This document shows, one piece after another, positions 22,649 through 34,754 of a DNA stretch of 39,433 nucleotides. Positions within the stretch are counted from its first letter, which is position 1. Every line of letters begins with the position of its first letter. Where the stretch lies: assembly GCA_016191205.1 (NCBI GenBank), contig JACPPB010000045.1, positions 1 to 39,433 of the forward strand. The letters run 5' to 3'. Made by a program: the position numbers and the translations under genes. Source of the DNA: Gammaproteobacteria bacterium. Lineage in GTDB: Bacteria > Pseudomonadota > Gammaproteobacteria > Pseudomonadales > Porticoccaceae. The notes under the pieces were generated by a model. That model made no database searches, had not been told where the DNA came from, and saw nothing but the letters and a program-made list of their open reading frames with translations.

Positions 22649-22694
22649 GCCGTTGTAAAACGGCTGGATGAATACCGGGGCGGCATGGTGCCGC
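22649..22694 (+). other. Hairpins in the rpsO leader
   Basis: GCCGTT-GTAA-AACGGC (22649-22664) and GCGGCA-TGG-TGCCGC (22680-22694) are two perfect 6-bp stems in the 124-bp truB-rpsO gap. Neither has a T run. In E. coli, S15 represses its own mRNA through a pseudoknot near the start codon; these stems, with ACCGAT/ATCGG closer to the start, might form a comparable element, but the match to a known fold is not established. Confidence 0.35.
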
Positions 22695-22769
22695 ATCCGG
22701 CAACCACTGGGCGGTCTGCAAATATGCGCGGACCGATCCGAATCGTATCGGCATATTGGAGACCATGAC

Positions 22770-23039
22770 ATGGCACTGAACGCAGAAGAAAAATCCGTGA
22801 TCATTCGCGACAACGCGAGCGCTGCAAACGACACCGGCTCACCGGAAGTCCAGGTTGCACTGCTGAGCGCCAACATCGACAAGTTGCAGGGTCACTTCAA
22901 GGAACACGGCAAGGACCACCATTCCCGGCGCGGGCTTATCCGCATGGTGAACCAGCGCCGCAAACTGCTGGATTACCTGAAAGGCAAGAACCCTGAGCGC
23001 TACCGGCAGTTGATTGCCAAGCTCGGCTTGCGCCGTTGA
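22770..23039 (+). CDS. rpsO: 30S ribosomal protein S15
   Basis: Primary 16S rRNA-binding protein of the central domain of the small subunit. The 89-residue sequence is typical: [32 protein letters not shown], then [24 protein letters not shown], ending LIAKLGLRR. The ATG has GGAG eight bases upstream. The rpsO-pnp pair is universal in this group. Confidence 0.98.
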   Translation: MALNAEEKSVIIRDNASAANDTGSPEVQVALLSANIDKLQGHFKEHGKDHHSRRGLIRMVNQRRKLLDYLKGKNPERYRQLIAKLGLRR

Positions 23040-23056
23040 GGCGATTTCATTCGCTG

Positions 23057-23073
23057 CAGCTCCGCAGGGGCTG
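23057..23073 (+). other. rpsO-pnp intercistronic hairpin
   Basis: CAGCTCC pairs with GGGGCTG (one G-T pair) around GCA in the 61-bp gap before pnp. It lacks a T run. In E. coli this position holds an rpsO terminator and an RNase III site through which PNPase controls its own mRNA; the hairpin may serve similarly (inference). Confidence 0.35.
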
Positions 23074-23100
23074 TCGCCCTAACCAGAAGCAGGTGAACGT

Positions 23101-25266
<2,166 letters not shown>

Positions 25267-25281
25267 GCGCGCCAGCGCAAT

Positions 25282-25312
25282 AAAAAAACGGGGCTTCGGC
25301 CCCGTTTTTTTT
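25282..25312. terminator. Bidirectional terminator between pnp and fadH
   Basis: Seven A residues, then CGGGGC-TTCG-GCCCCG, then eight T residues. The symmetric A and T runs and the very stable TTCG tetraloop make it an intrinsic terminator for both strands, ending pnp (plus) and the converging fadH (minus, stop at 25332). Confidence 0.93.
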
Positions 25313-25331
25313 ACTTCGTCGGGCGGCTTCC

Positions 25332-27416
<2,085 letters not shown>

Positions 27417-27429
27417 TCAGCGCGCGGCC

Positions 27430-27456
27430 TTCGACCTAGCAGGGCGCGGCTACAAT
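27430..27456 (+). promoter_or_regulatory. Candidate cls promoter in the fadH-cls divergent gap
   Basis: TACAAT at 27451-27456 is a good -10 box, 55 bp before the cls start; the best -35 match, TTCGAC at 27430-27435, leaves only 15 bp. On the other strand TATGAT (27414-27409) could serve fadH. The gap of 149 bp holds nothing else that I can name. Confidence 0.35.
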
Positions 27457-27511
27457 GCAGACTTTGCCCTGGCCGGATGGGTCTCGCCATGAATGACGCG
27501 CGGGCGCTGCG

Positions 27512-28942
27512 ATGACACCGAACTGGGGTTGGGTGCTGCTGGTCGTGCAGACGCTGCTGGGCCTGGGCGCCGCCTGGCACGCATTGCTGAACAAGCGCGA
27601 TTCGCGTTCGGCGCTCGGCTGGATGGTGGTCGCGCTCGGGTTGCCGATCGCCGGGCCGGTAGCGTATCTGTTGTTCGGCATCAACCGGGTGCGCGCGCGG
27701 GCGCGCCGCAGCAGTCGTCCGTCGCCGGCGGCGAGCGCACATCCGCGCAGCCCCGACGATGCCGGTCTCCCGGTTTCGGAGCTGTCCGATCTGGCGCGCG
27801 CCGGTGCGGTCATCAGCGGCATGCCGCTGCGGCCGGGCAATCGCATTGCCGCGCTCCACAATGGCGAGCAGGCCTATCCGGCCATGCTCGAAGCCATCGC
27901 CGCCGCCGCGGTCGGTGTCGATCTTTCGACCTACATCTTCGAAAACAATGCGACCGGACACCGGTTTGTGGATGCGCTGGTGGCCGCGCAGCAGCGTGGA
28001 GTGCGGGTGCGCGTGCTGCTGGATGGGATGGGCGAATGGTATTCCCCCGGTATTCGCCGGCGCCTGCGGCGTGGCGGTCTCGACGCCCGATCCTTCAATG
28101 CGCCCCGGCTGCTGCCACTCAATCTGGCCGTCAATCTGCGCAATCATCGCAAGCTGCTCGTGGTGGATGGGGTAGTGGCATTTGCGGGTGGCATCAATAT
28201 CGGGGATCGCCATCTGCTGGCGCCGCCGCGCACCAGGCATCCGGTGGCCGATCTGCATTTTCAGCTGCGGGGACCCGCGGTCGCCGACCTGCAGCGCGTG
28301 TTCACCGACACCTGGCGGCAGGCGGGCGGTGAGCCATCAGCCGCAGCGGACGCAAAGGCAATGTGGGCGGATGCATCCGCCGGACTGGCGGGGCCCAGTC
28401 TGTGTCGGGTGATCGCGGACGGACCGGATGAGACTCTCGATCAGCTCGCGCTGGTATTGCAGTCTGCCGTCAGCGCCGCGCGGCGCAGTGTGCGGATCAT
28501 GACGCCGTATTTTCTGCCGTCACGGGAACTGATTGCCGGTCTGCAGAGTGCCGCGTTGCGCGGCGTCGCAGTGACCATTCTGTTGCCGGCGCGCAGCAAT
28601 CTGCCCTATGTGCACTGGGCGACCCGCAACCTGCTCTGGGAGCTGCTCCACCGGGAGGTACGCGTGTTCTACCAGCCCGCGCCGTTCAACCACGGCAAGC
28701 TGCTGGTGGTGGATGAAGGCTATGTGCTGGTGGGATCGGCGAACATCGATCCGCGCAGTTTGCGGCTCAATTATGAACTCGGCGTGGAAGTGTTCGACCC
28801 GGCGTTTGGCGCCGAAATGAGTGGCGTGTTCGATGCCCTGGTCGCGCGTTCGCGCCCGGTTACCGATGCCGAACTGGCTGGGCGCGCGCTCGCCGTGCGT
28901 ACCCGCGATGCGCTGTGCTGGCTGTTTTCGCCGTATCTTTGA
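27512..28942 (+). CDS. cls: Cardiolipin synthase (phospholipase D family)
   Basis: Membrane enzyme that joins two phosphatidylglycerol molecules into cardiolipin and glycerol. The 476-residue protein has two N-terminal transmembrane helices (about 5-25 and 34-56), a basic linker (RVRARARRSSRPS), and two HKD motifs: His212-Lys214-Asp219 in NHRKLLVVDG with GGINIGD, and His394-Lys396-Asp401 in NHGKLLVVDE with GSANIDPRS. This is the ClsA-like form. The ATG at 27512 has no clear ribosome binding site. A minor doubt is which paralogue (ClsA or ClsC-like) it corresponds to; the two helices favour ClsA. Confidence 0.92.
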   Translation: MTPNWGWVLLVVQTLLGLGAAWHALLNKRDSRSALGWMVVALGLPIAGPVAYLLFGINRVRARARRSSRPSPAASAHPRSPDDAGLPVSELSDLARAGAVISGMPLRPGNRIAALHNGEQAYPAMLEAIAAAAVGVDLSTYIFENNATGHRFVDALVAAQQRGVRVRVLLDGMGEWYSPGIRRRLRRGGLDARSFNAPRLLPLNLAVNLRNHRKLLVVDGVVAFAGGINIGDRHLLAPPRTRHPVADLHFQLRGPAVADLQRVFTDTWRQAGGEPSAAADAKAMWADASAGLAGPSLCRVIADGPDETLDQLALVLQSAVSAARRSVRIMTPYFLPSRELIAGLQSAALRGVAVTILLPARSNLPYVHWATRNLLWELLHREVRVFYQPAPFNHGKLLVVDEGYVLVGSANIDPRSLRLNYELGVEVFDPAFGAEMSGVFDALVARSRPVTDAELAGRALAVRTRDALCWLFSPYL

Positions 28943-28962
28943 CGGCTTTTCAATAAGCCGTC
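28941..28962. terminator. Hairpin spanning the converging stops of cls and emrB
   Basis: GACGGCTT pairs perfectly with AAGCCGTC around TTCAAT. It includes the last bases of the cls stop codon and the first of the emrB stop codon, as the genes are only 18 bp apart. No long T run follows on either strand, so it may work only as a weak bidirectional terminator. Confidence 0.45.
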
Positions 28963-30550
28963 AGTCCGCCGCGGGTGGGTGGCTCCCCGCGGCCGGTGCT
29001 TTCTTGAGGCAGGCGATGACCAGCAGGCTGATGATGAAAGCGGTGCCGATCACATAGAACGCATCGTTGAACGCCATCACCTGACTTTGCCGGCGCGCCA
29101 AGGCGTCGATGGCCAGCAGTGCCTGCTGCTGGGCCAGTTCCGGATCGGCGCCCAGCGACGCGAAATACCCGGTCATGGCCTGCAGGCGTTCCTGGGTGAT
29201 GGGGTTGTAGAGCGAGACCGACTCCAGAATCTGATTGGAGTGGAAGTGCTCGCGCACGGTGACAAAAGTCGCCAGCAGCGCGATGCCGATGGAGCCGCCC
29301 AGATTGCGCATCACGTTGAACAGTCCCGACGCGGAGCCTACCTGGGCCGGCTCGATACCCGCAGTGCCGATCACCGACAGCGGGATCATGATGAACGGCA
29401 TGCCGAGGCCGCGGATGAGATGCGGCATCACAATGCTGTCGTGGGCGTAGTCGGTCGTCATGTGGATATTGAGCAGGCAGCTCAAGCCAAACACGCCGGC
29501 GCCGATGGCGAGCAGGATGCGCAAATCCACGACTTTCATCAGACGCAAAACAATGGGCACCATCACCAGTTGCGGCAGCCCGATCCACATCATCACCTGG
29601 CCGATCTGGAGCGCGTTGTAGCCGTGCACCTGGGTCAGATACAGCGGCATGATGAACACCGATCCATAGAGCCCGAGCCCCAGCACTACATTGACGATGT
29701 TGGCGAGCCCGAAATTGCGCCGCAGCATCAGTCGCAGGTTGATAAAGGGGCTTTTGCCGGTCAACTCGATGATCAGGAACAACAGCAGGCTCACCCCGGC
29801 GAGCACCGCGCCGCGCGCGATGAAATCGGATTCCAGCCAGTCCTTGCGATTGCCTTCTTCCAGCACGATTTCGAGAGTGCCGAGCCCTACCGCCATGGTG
29901 GCGATGCCCCACCAGTCGCCTTTTTTAAGCAGGGCCAGATTGCTGGCTGCCGGTTTCAGTCCGCGCCAGAGCAGGAAAAACATGATGCTGGTGGGAACGA
30001 GCTGGAGATAAAAGATGGTCTCCCAGCCGAAATTTTCCGACAGATAACCGCCGAGCGTCGGGCCGATGGTGGGTGCCTGGGTGGCCGTCAGAGCGAACAT
30101 GCCCATGCCTATCGCCTGCTTGCTGGCAGGCAGCAGGGTCAGGATGATCGCGAAGGACAGCGGAATCAGCGTGCCTCCGGAGAGCCCCGCCAGGGCGCGG
30201 AATACCAGCATGGATTCGAGGTTCCAGGCCGTCGCGCAAAGCGTCGTGAAGAACATGAACAGCACGGTATTCCAGAGAATATAGCGCCGCAGTCCGAACA
30301 CCTGAGTAAGCCAGCCGGTGATGGGAATCACCATGATTTCCGCCGTCAGATAGGCGGTGGAGATGAAGGAGCCCTCTTCGAGCGTCGCGCCCAGCGCGCC
30401 CTGGATGTCCTTCAGCGAGGCGTTGGTGATGTGGATGTTGAGAACGGCAATGAAGGCGCCCAGCACGCCGCCGAACACGGTCAGCCAGGTGCTGGCGGGA
30501 ACCCGGTCCGGCGTGGCATCCGCTGCCGCCGTGGTGGCCGCGCTGCTCAC
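28961..30550 (-). CDS. emrB: EmrB/QacA (DHA2) family multidrug efflux MFS transporter
   Basis: Inner-membrane proton-driven drug exporter with 14 predicted helices, 529 residues. The DHA2 pattern is clear: FGGVLGAFIAVLNIHITNASLKDIQGALGA in the first helix, ITGWLTQVFGLRRY (motif A region), FRALAGLSGGTLIPLSFAI, and ATQAPTIGPTLGGYLSENFGWETIFYL (motif C). The GTG start has no obvious ribosome binding site, so coupling to emrA 38 bp upstream is plausible. With EmrA it should form the inner part of a tripartite pump; no outer-membrane TolC partner is in the window. The substrate is unknown. Confidence 0.88.
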   Translation of the reverse strand: MSSAATTAAADATPDRVPASTWLTVFGGVLGAFIAVLNIHITNASLKDIQGALGATLEEGSFISTAYLTAEIMVIPITGWLTQVFGLRRYILWNTVLFMFFTTLCATAWNLESMLVFRALAGLSGGTLIPLSFAIILTLLPASKQAIGMGMFALTATQAPTIGPTLGGYLSENFGWETIFYLQLVPTSIMFFLLWRGLKPAASNLALLKKGDWWGIATMAVGLGTLEIVLEEGNRKDWLESDFIARGAVLAGVSLLLFLIIELTGKSPFINLRLMLRRNFGLANIVNVVLGLGLYGSVFIMPLYLTQVHGYNALQIGQVMMWIGLPQLVMVPIVLRLMKVVDLRILLAIGAGVFGLSCLLNIHMTTDYAHDSIVMPHLIRGLGMPFIMIPLSVIGTAGIEPAQVGSASGLFNVMRNLGGSIGIALLATFVTVREHFHSNQILESVSLYNPITQERLQAMTGYFASLGADPELAQQQALLAIDALARRQSQVMAFNDAFYVIGTAFIISLLVIACLKKAPAAGSHPPAAD

Positions 30551-30588
30551 TGGGGTGTAGGAGACGGTTCGTATGGAGCTTGTCTCAC

Positions 30589-31659
30589 TCAGGAACCGTC
30601 ACTCCGCGCGAGTTTTTTGTTAGCGGCTTCCACGCCGCCGCGGGTATCGATATGAGCGATCACCGACATCCCGGGCCGCAACCGCGCGACCATCGGGTTG
30701 CCGTGGTCGAGGACGATCTTGACCGGCACGCGCTGCACGATCTTGGTGAAATTACCGGTGGCGTTATCCGGCGGCAGCAGACTGAACTCGGCGCCGCTCG
30801 CGGGCGACACACTCTCCACGGTCCCCGCGAAATGCTCGTCCGGGAAGGCATCGACATCGATGACGGCTTTCTGGCCGGGCAGTACCTTGGTCAACTGGGT
30901 TTCCTTGAAGTTGGCACTCACCCAGATATCGTCGAGGTCCACCAGGGCCAGCTTGCGCACGCCGGTCTGGGAATATTCGCCCGGTTCGACCTGTTTGTTG
31001 CCGACGATGCCGGCGGTCGGCGCTCGCACATCGGTGAGGTACAGATCGATTTCCGTCAGGCGCAGTTCCGCTTGCGCCAGTTCCTGAGCGGCCTTGAGTT
31101 CGGCGGCTTCATCCGACAACACGCCGAGCTGGGCGCGTTCGGCGGCGAGGTTGGCCTGGGTGCGACTCAGTTCGGATTCGGCGCGGGCGACATCGGTGCG
31201 GGCGTGGTCATAGCGTTGACGATCCGTAAAGCCCTTGGTTTGCAGGACATCGGCGCGAATCAGATCCTGGCGGGTTCGTTCAAGTTCAGTGCGCGCGGTC
31301 AGCACTTCGGATTCCTTGGCGTTGATGGCGGCGCCCTGGTGTGCCAACCGGGTTTGCAGGTGCTCCAGTTCCGCCGTGCGTTGCGCCACCAGTGCCCTGG
31401 CGCGATCGCGGCGCGCGGTATAGGCGGACTTGTCGAGGGCATAGAGAATGTCGCCGGCGCTGACATGCTGGTTGTCCTTGACGAAGACCTCCGCCACCGG
31501 TCCGGCAACGCGGGAGCTGATGACCGTGATGTCGGCGCGCAGGTAGGCGTTGTTGGTGCTCTCCCAGAAGCGACCTTCGTACCACCAGTGTTTGACCGTC
31601 ACGACGACCGCCGTCAGAGCGGCAATGCCCAGTAGTGCCAGAATCAGCTTGCGCTTCAT
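30589..31659 (-). CDS. emrA: EmrA-type HlyD family periplasmic adaptor
   Basis: Membrane-fusion protein linking an EmrB-type transporter to an outer-membrane channel. The 356-residue protein starts MKRKLILALLG with one transmembrane anchor (about 4-22), then a split biotinyl-lipoyl domain (YLRADITVISSRVAGPVAEVFVKDNQHVSAGDIL and VRAPTAGIVGNKQVEPGEYSQTG), a long coiled-coil hairpin between them (about 90-210), and the beta-barrel domain (VSANFKETQLTKVLPGQKAVIDVDAFP). I chose ATG 31659; the open frame extends to 31839, but that stretch is the regulatory region and shows no conserved sequence. It is divergent from the TetR gene. Confidence 0.88.
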   Translation of the reverse strand: MKRKLILALLGIAALTAVVVTVKHWWYEGRFWESTNNAYLRADITVISSRVAGPVAEVFVKDNQHVSAGDILYALDKSAYTARRDRARALVAQRTAELEHLQTRLAHQGAAINAKESEVLTARTELERTRQDLIRADVLQTKGFTDRQRYDHARTDVARAESELSRTQANLAAERAQLGVLSDEAAELKAAQELAQAELRLTEIDLYLTDVRAPTAGIVGNKQVEPGEYSQTGVRKLALVDLDDIWVSANFKETQLTKVLPGQKAVIDVDAFPDEHFAGTVESVSPASGAEFSLLPPDNATGNFTKIVQRVPVKIVLDHGNPMVARLRPGMSVIAHIDTRGGVEAANKKLARSDGS

Positions 31660-31747
31660 GATTCGCGATACCTGCTGCAGTGGTGTGGGGCTGGCCCGGC
31701 AAGCGCCCGGCGGTGTGGCGGGCCGGGGTGCCGTTGTTATGGTTTGA

Positions 31748-31770
31748 TGGTACTGTACGGTACGGTACCA
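31748..31770. promoter_or_regulatory. TetR-type operator palindrome (GTAC repeat)
   Basis: Four GTAC units at a strict 5-bp pitch, bounded by TGG and CCA, form an almost perfect palindrome (three interior spacer bases break the symmetry) in the emrA-tetR divergent gap. Periodic GTAC palindromes are typical of operators of TetR-family efflux regulators. The site lies 89 bp before emrA and 115 bp before the tetR start, so one bound dimer pair could control the pump and the regulator. Binding is inferred. Confidence 0.6.
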
Positions 31771-31783
31771 GCGCGGACGGAGC

Positions 31784-31850
31784 TTGCGCAACCTCTTTGC
31801 GCAAACCGCGGTTGCACACATTGCGTTTGCATTGCCCATGCGGTTTGCGC
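31784..31850. repeat. TTGCGCAA repeats and an 11-bp inverted repeat upstream of tetR
   Basis: The 8-bp palindrome TTGCGCAA occurs at 31784-31791 and 31797-31804, a 13-bp pitch. GCGCAAACCGC (31799-31809) is repeated in perfect inversion as GCGGTTTGCGC (31840-31850). These add to the GTAC palindrome and suggest a second regulator, or a compound operator, in this 225-bp divergent control region. Confidence 0.5.
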
Positions 31851-31884
31851 TGACCGCTCGGCTCCATTTCGGCAGGGAAAGATC

Positions 31885-32532
31885 ATGCGGTCACCGGCGC
31901 CCACACGGGGTGATGTTCGACGCGCGGCGATTCTCGAAGCCGCCACCGAGGTGTTCATGGAACTCGGCTACGCGGGCGCGAGCGTCGACCGTATCGTGCA
32001 GCGCGCGGGCGGCTCCAAAGGCACGGTTTACCGCCATTTTGGCTGCAAGGCGGATCTGTTCGCGGAAATCATCACGGCGCTCGTCGCCCGGATGACAGCC
32101 CCCATCGAGCACCAGCGGCCCGGCATCGCCGATGGCGCGCAGGATCTGGCGGCGACGCTCGCCCGCTTCGGGCGGACCTATCTCGATGTACTGGTGCAGC
32201 CCCAGAGCCTGGCGCTCTACCGGATGGTGATCGCGGAGGGCGCCCACTTCCCCGATCTGGCGCGGGTTTTTTATGAACGTGGCCCCGGCCAGGTAGCGAC
32301 GCAACTGGCCGATTATCTGGGTGCTCTGGGAGGCTGGGAACTGCCCGCCGCACCGGAACCTGAAGTCGTGGCGCGGGACTTCCTCAGCCTGGTGCGTTCC
32401 GACCTGCACCAAAAAGCGCTGCTGGGTGTCGAGATTCCCAGCCCCGACCAGCGCGCGTCCACGGTCGCGCGCGCGGTGGCGCTGTTTTTGGCCCGGTACC
32501 AGCCGGTGCCGGGTGCCACCGCCGCAAAATAG
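31885..32532 (+). CDS. TetR/AcrR family transcriptional regulator
   Basis: A 215-residue repressor-type protein. The N-terminal helix-turn-helix (about 11-56) reads RRAAILEAATEVFMELGYAGASVDRIVQRAGGSKGTVYRHFGCKADLF, split here from the C-terminal ligand-binding helices (AFGRTYLDVLVQPQSLALYRMVIAEGAHFPDL region). I chose ATG 31885, with AGGGAAAG a few bases upstream; the frame is open to 31744 but those Cys-rich residues are not TetR-like. It is divergent from emrAB, with operator-like palindromes between, so it probably represses the pump and itself (inference). The C-terminal type resembles regulators of lipid or solvent efflux, but the ligand is unknown. Confidence 0.88.
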   Translation: MRSPAPTRGDVRRAAILEAATEVFMELGYAGASVDRIVQRAGGSKGTVYRHFGCKADLFAEIITALVARMTAPIEHQRPGIADGAQDLAATLARFGRTYLDVLVQPQSLALYRMVIAEGAHFPDLARVFYERGPGQVATQLADYLGALGGWELPAAPEPEVVARDFLSLVRSDLHQKALLGVEIPSPDQRASTVARAVALFLARYQPVPGATAAK

Positions 32533-32558
32533 ACGGTAGCCCGGCGCCGGCGGTGACG

Positions 32559-33689
32559 TCAGTCAACCGGCAGCTTGAACAGTTGCTTCACGTTGTCGTG
32601 CACGATGGCATTGCGCTGCGTCTCGGTCAGGCGCGCCATCTGGCGGTTCAGCACGTCCAGCGAGCGTGGGTAGGTCGAATCCGTGTGCGGGTAATCGCTG
32701 GCCCAGATCAGGTGGCCGCTGTCCGCCAGCGCCTTGTCGCCCACCAGCACTTCGGTCTGGTAGGCGGTGGCATCGTCCTGGAAGGTGAACCAGACATTGT
32801 TGGCGACATAGGTGCTGGGCTTTTTGCTGATGAAACGCTCAACTCCGGTACCCAGCCGCTCGGCGGCGTGATCGGCGCGGTACATATAATGCGGTACCCA
32901 GCCGGCGTCGCCCTCGGCCACCACCATCTTGAGCTTGGGGTGGCGCTCGAAGACGCCGCCGAAGAGAAACACGCCCATCACGTTCTGCACGCCTCGGATG
33001 ATGTTCATGAAGCCGTTGGCGGCATGGCCGCGCTCGGCCTTGAACGCGGTTTCGACGCCGTGATCGCTGGAGGTGAGAATGTGGAAACAGATCGGCAGAT
33101 CGAGATCGACGGCGCACTGCCAGAGCGCGTCGTAGTCGGGGTGGTCGTAGTCCTCGTGCTGGGGATTGCCGGTCATCATCATGCCGACCATGCCCATCTC
33201 CTTGGCGCGCCGAAAGTCGGCGATCGCTTCGTCGACCGAGGCCACCGCCGTTTGCGCCAGCCCGAACAGGCGCTTGGGCGCGCCGGCGCAGAAGGTCTGG
33301 AGCCAGCGGTTGTAGGCCTGAAAACAGGCCGATTTGTAGGCGAAATCGGGGTGGCTGCACATCACCATGCCGACGGACGCGTAGATGATCTCGCCACAGA
33401 TATTCTCTTCGTCCTGAATCGCGATGCGGCTCTTGGGGTCCCAGCTGCCACGGGCCAGGTCGGCAAAATTGGCGCTGCGCTGGGCCCGCAACTGGTCGGG
33501 CGGAATGCCGGCGCCGGCGAGCAGGCCCAGGGGCAGCCCGTGCTTCACGCCCTCGATGACGAAGGTATCGACGCCGTGCTTGTTCTTCTCGATGTGGGGC
33601 GCGGTGGCGCGGTACTTGGGGTCGATGAAATCGACATAGCAGTTCGGCGGTTCGACGATGTGGGAATCGGCGGAGATCATGGGTTTCAT
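32559..33689 (-). CDS. Amidohydrolase_2 family metal-dependent hydrolase
   Basis: A 376-residue TIM-barrel enzyme of the amidohydrolase_2 superfamily (ACMSD-like decarboxylases and hydrolases). Metal-site segments are visible: ADSHIVEPP at the N-terminus, LPICFHILTS in the middle, HPKLKMVVAEGDAGWVPHYMYR, and WASDYPHTDSTYP with the conserved Asp near the end. The N-terminal motif is DSH, as is usual in the branch found with aromatic and lipid catabolic genes. The ATG is preceded by a weak GAGGACC. It stands alone on the minus strand and converges with tetR (26-bp gap). The substrate cannot be named. An FNR/Anr-type box lies 115 bp upstream. Confidence 0.86.
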   Translation of the reverse strand: MKPMISADSHIVEPPNCYVDFIDPKYRATAPHIEKNKHGVDTFVIEGVKHGLPLGLLAGAGIPPDQLRAQRSANFADLARGSWDPKSRIAIQDEENICGEIIYASVGMVMCSHPDFAYKSACFQAYNRWLQTFCAGAPKRLFGLAQTAVASVDEAIADFRRAKEMGMVGMMMTGNPQHEDYDHPDYDALWQCAVDLDLPICFHILTSSDHGVETAFKAERGHAANGFMNIIRGVQNVMGVFLFGGVFERHPKLKMVVAEGDAGWVPHYMYRADHAAERLGTGVERFISKKPSTYVANNVWFTFQDDATAYQTEVLVGDKALADSGHLIWASDYPHTDSTYPRSLDVLNRQMARLTETQRNAIVHDNVKQLFKLPVD

Positions 33690-33803
33690 GGTGGAGGTCC
33701 TCGCAGGTTGGATTTATGGTCGACCGGGCCCGGCGGGGCGGCGGCGCGGTAAGTGTTGCGCCGAAGTCTAGCACTCTGTGCAACCGGAAATTCAATCGGC
33801 GGC

Positions 33804-33817
33804 TTGATGTCGATCAA
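33804..33817. promoter_or_regulatory. Perfect FNR/Anr-type box
   Basis: TTGAT-GTCG-ATCAA matches the FNR/Anr consensus TTGATNNNNATCAA exactly. It lies in the 240-bp gap between the amidohydrolase start (33689, minus) and the 3' end of the FHA gene, so only the amidohydrolase is obviously in reach. A -10-like TAGACT on the minus strand (33770-33765) would put the box near -52, which is not a classical activating position. TACACT (33825-33830, plus) is also near. I see no gene in the gap. Confidence 0.5.
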
Positions 33818-33929
33818 GGAGGGCTACACTTCGCCCTGATCCCGACCGTGGACTCCAAGACGCTTGTTTATCGACAGAAATTGGGGGAGGGCTGTCTCAT
33901 CGAGGCGGTGCGCTGACCGGCGCCTTTGT

Positions 33930-34625
33930 TCAGGTGCTCTCCGGCTTGTCGATGAACATGGTCTGGTTGAGCATGGCATCGCTCTTGAATTGGGAACGAT
34001 CTTCCCGCACCTGGAACACCACGTCCTTGAAGCGCAATTCGTCGCCGTGGCTCAGGGGATGCGATCCGTTGACCCGCACGCCATTGACGAGAGTGCCGTT
34101 TGATGAACCCAGATCATGCACCCAGAGCACGCCGTCCTCGATCTTGAGTTCGGCGTGGTTTCTTGAGATGTACGAGCGCAACACGGTGAGGTCGCACTCG
34201 ATGGCGCGACCGATGACGACAGGTTTGGCAATGCAGTATTCCAGACCCTCTGCCGGGCCGGACTGCGCATAGATCGACCAGCCGCTGGTGTTGTGTCTGG
34301 TCCCGTGTTTCAGGGATGCGCGCCGGTCCAGGGTTGGCGGTATGTTGTTCAGCACCCGCCGTTCGACAAAGGGTGGTGTGCGCACCAGTCCGTGGGGCGT
34401 CAACTGGTAGATCCAGGCGATCCCGATCACGATGGGCAGCATGGCCGCCAGCACGCCGACCAGAACATAGAAGGCGGTGTTCTGGGCGCCCAGGACCGGG
34501 AACATGATCGATCCCAGTTGCAGCAGAATCCAGCAGCCCGCCAGATAGGGAATCACCACCCGCAGTACCCGGCGGCGCCGGAGTTCGCTGAAAAAGCGCG
34601 CAAATTTACCTGTTGACTGGTTCAT
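33930..34625 (-). CDS. Two-helix membrane protein with C-terminal FHA domain
   Basis: A 231-residue protein that should bind phosphothreonine peptides at the membrane. The N-terminus (FARFFSELRRRRVLRVV, helix 22-43, helix 51-73, then IAWIYQLTPHGLVRT) resembles the membrane module found in many TPR and adenylate-cyclase-like proteins. After a linker comes an FHA domain (about 125-205) with GR (139-140), SRNH (Ser154, His157) and SSNGTLVNG (174-182). I chose ATG 34625 (MNQSTGKFARFF); the frame is open to 34697. A LysM/TPR lipoprotein gene lies upstream on the same strand, 129 bp away. No Ser/Thr kinase or phosphatase is in the window, so the partner is unknown. The final residues contain Thr in QTMFIDKPEST, a possible phosphorylation site (inference). 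Confidence 0.85.
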   Translation of the reverse strand: MNQSTGKFARFFSELRRRRVLRVVIPYLAGCWILLQLGSIMFPVLGAQNTAFYVLVGVLAAMLPIVIGIAWIYQLTPHGLVRTPPFVERRVLNNIPPTLDRRASLKHGTRHNTSGWSIYAQSGPAEGLEYCIAKPVVIGRAIECDLTVLRSYISRNHAELKIEDGVLWVHDLGSSNGTLVNGVRVNGSHPLSHGDELRFKDVVFQVREDRSQFKSDAMLNQTMFIDKPEST

Positions 34626-34754
34626 GGCTTTCGGTTGCTCCCTGATCGTGGTCCGGTAGCGCCCCCAGTGCTCCCGGGGCCGCAAGGCCCGCGACAAAAG
34701 ATCCTGGCGCGCGGTCCGGTGATATCACTGACACCCGACGCGGCAGTCGGATGG

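Noticed and set aside
31744..31884. N-terminal extension of the TetR frame, rich in Cys
   Set aside because: It is the divergent operator region read in frame. The TetR fold begins after ATG 31885, which has a ribosome binding site.
33716..33916. Open frame of 66 codons around the FNR-type box
   Set aside because: No ribosome binding site and no recognisable sequence; the region is better read as regulatory.
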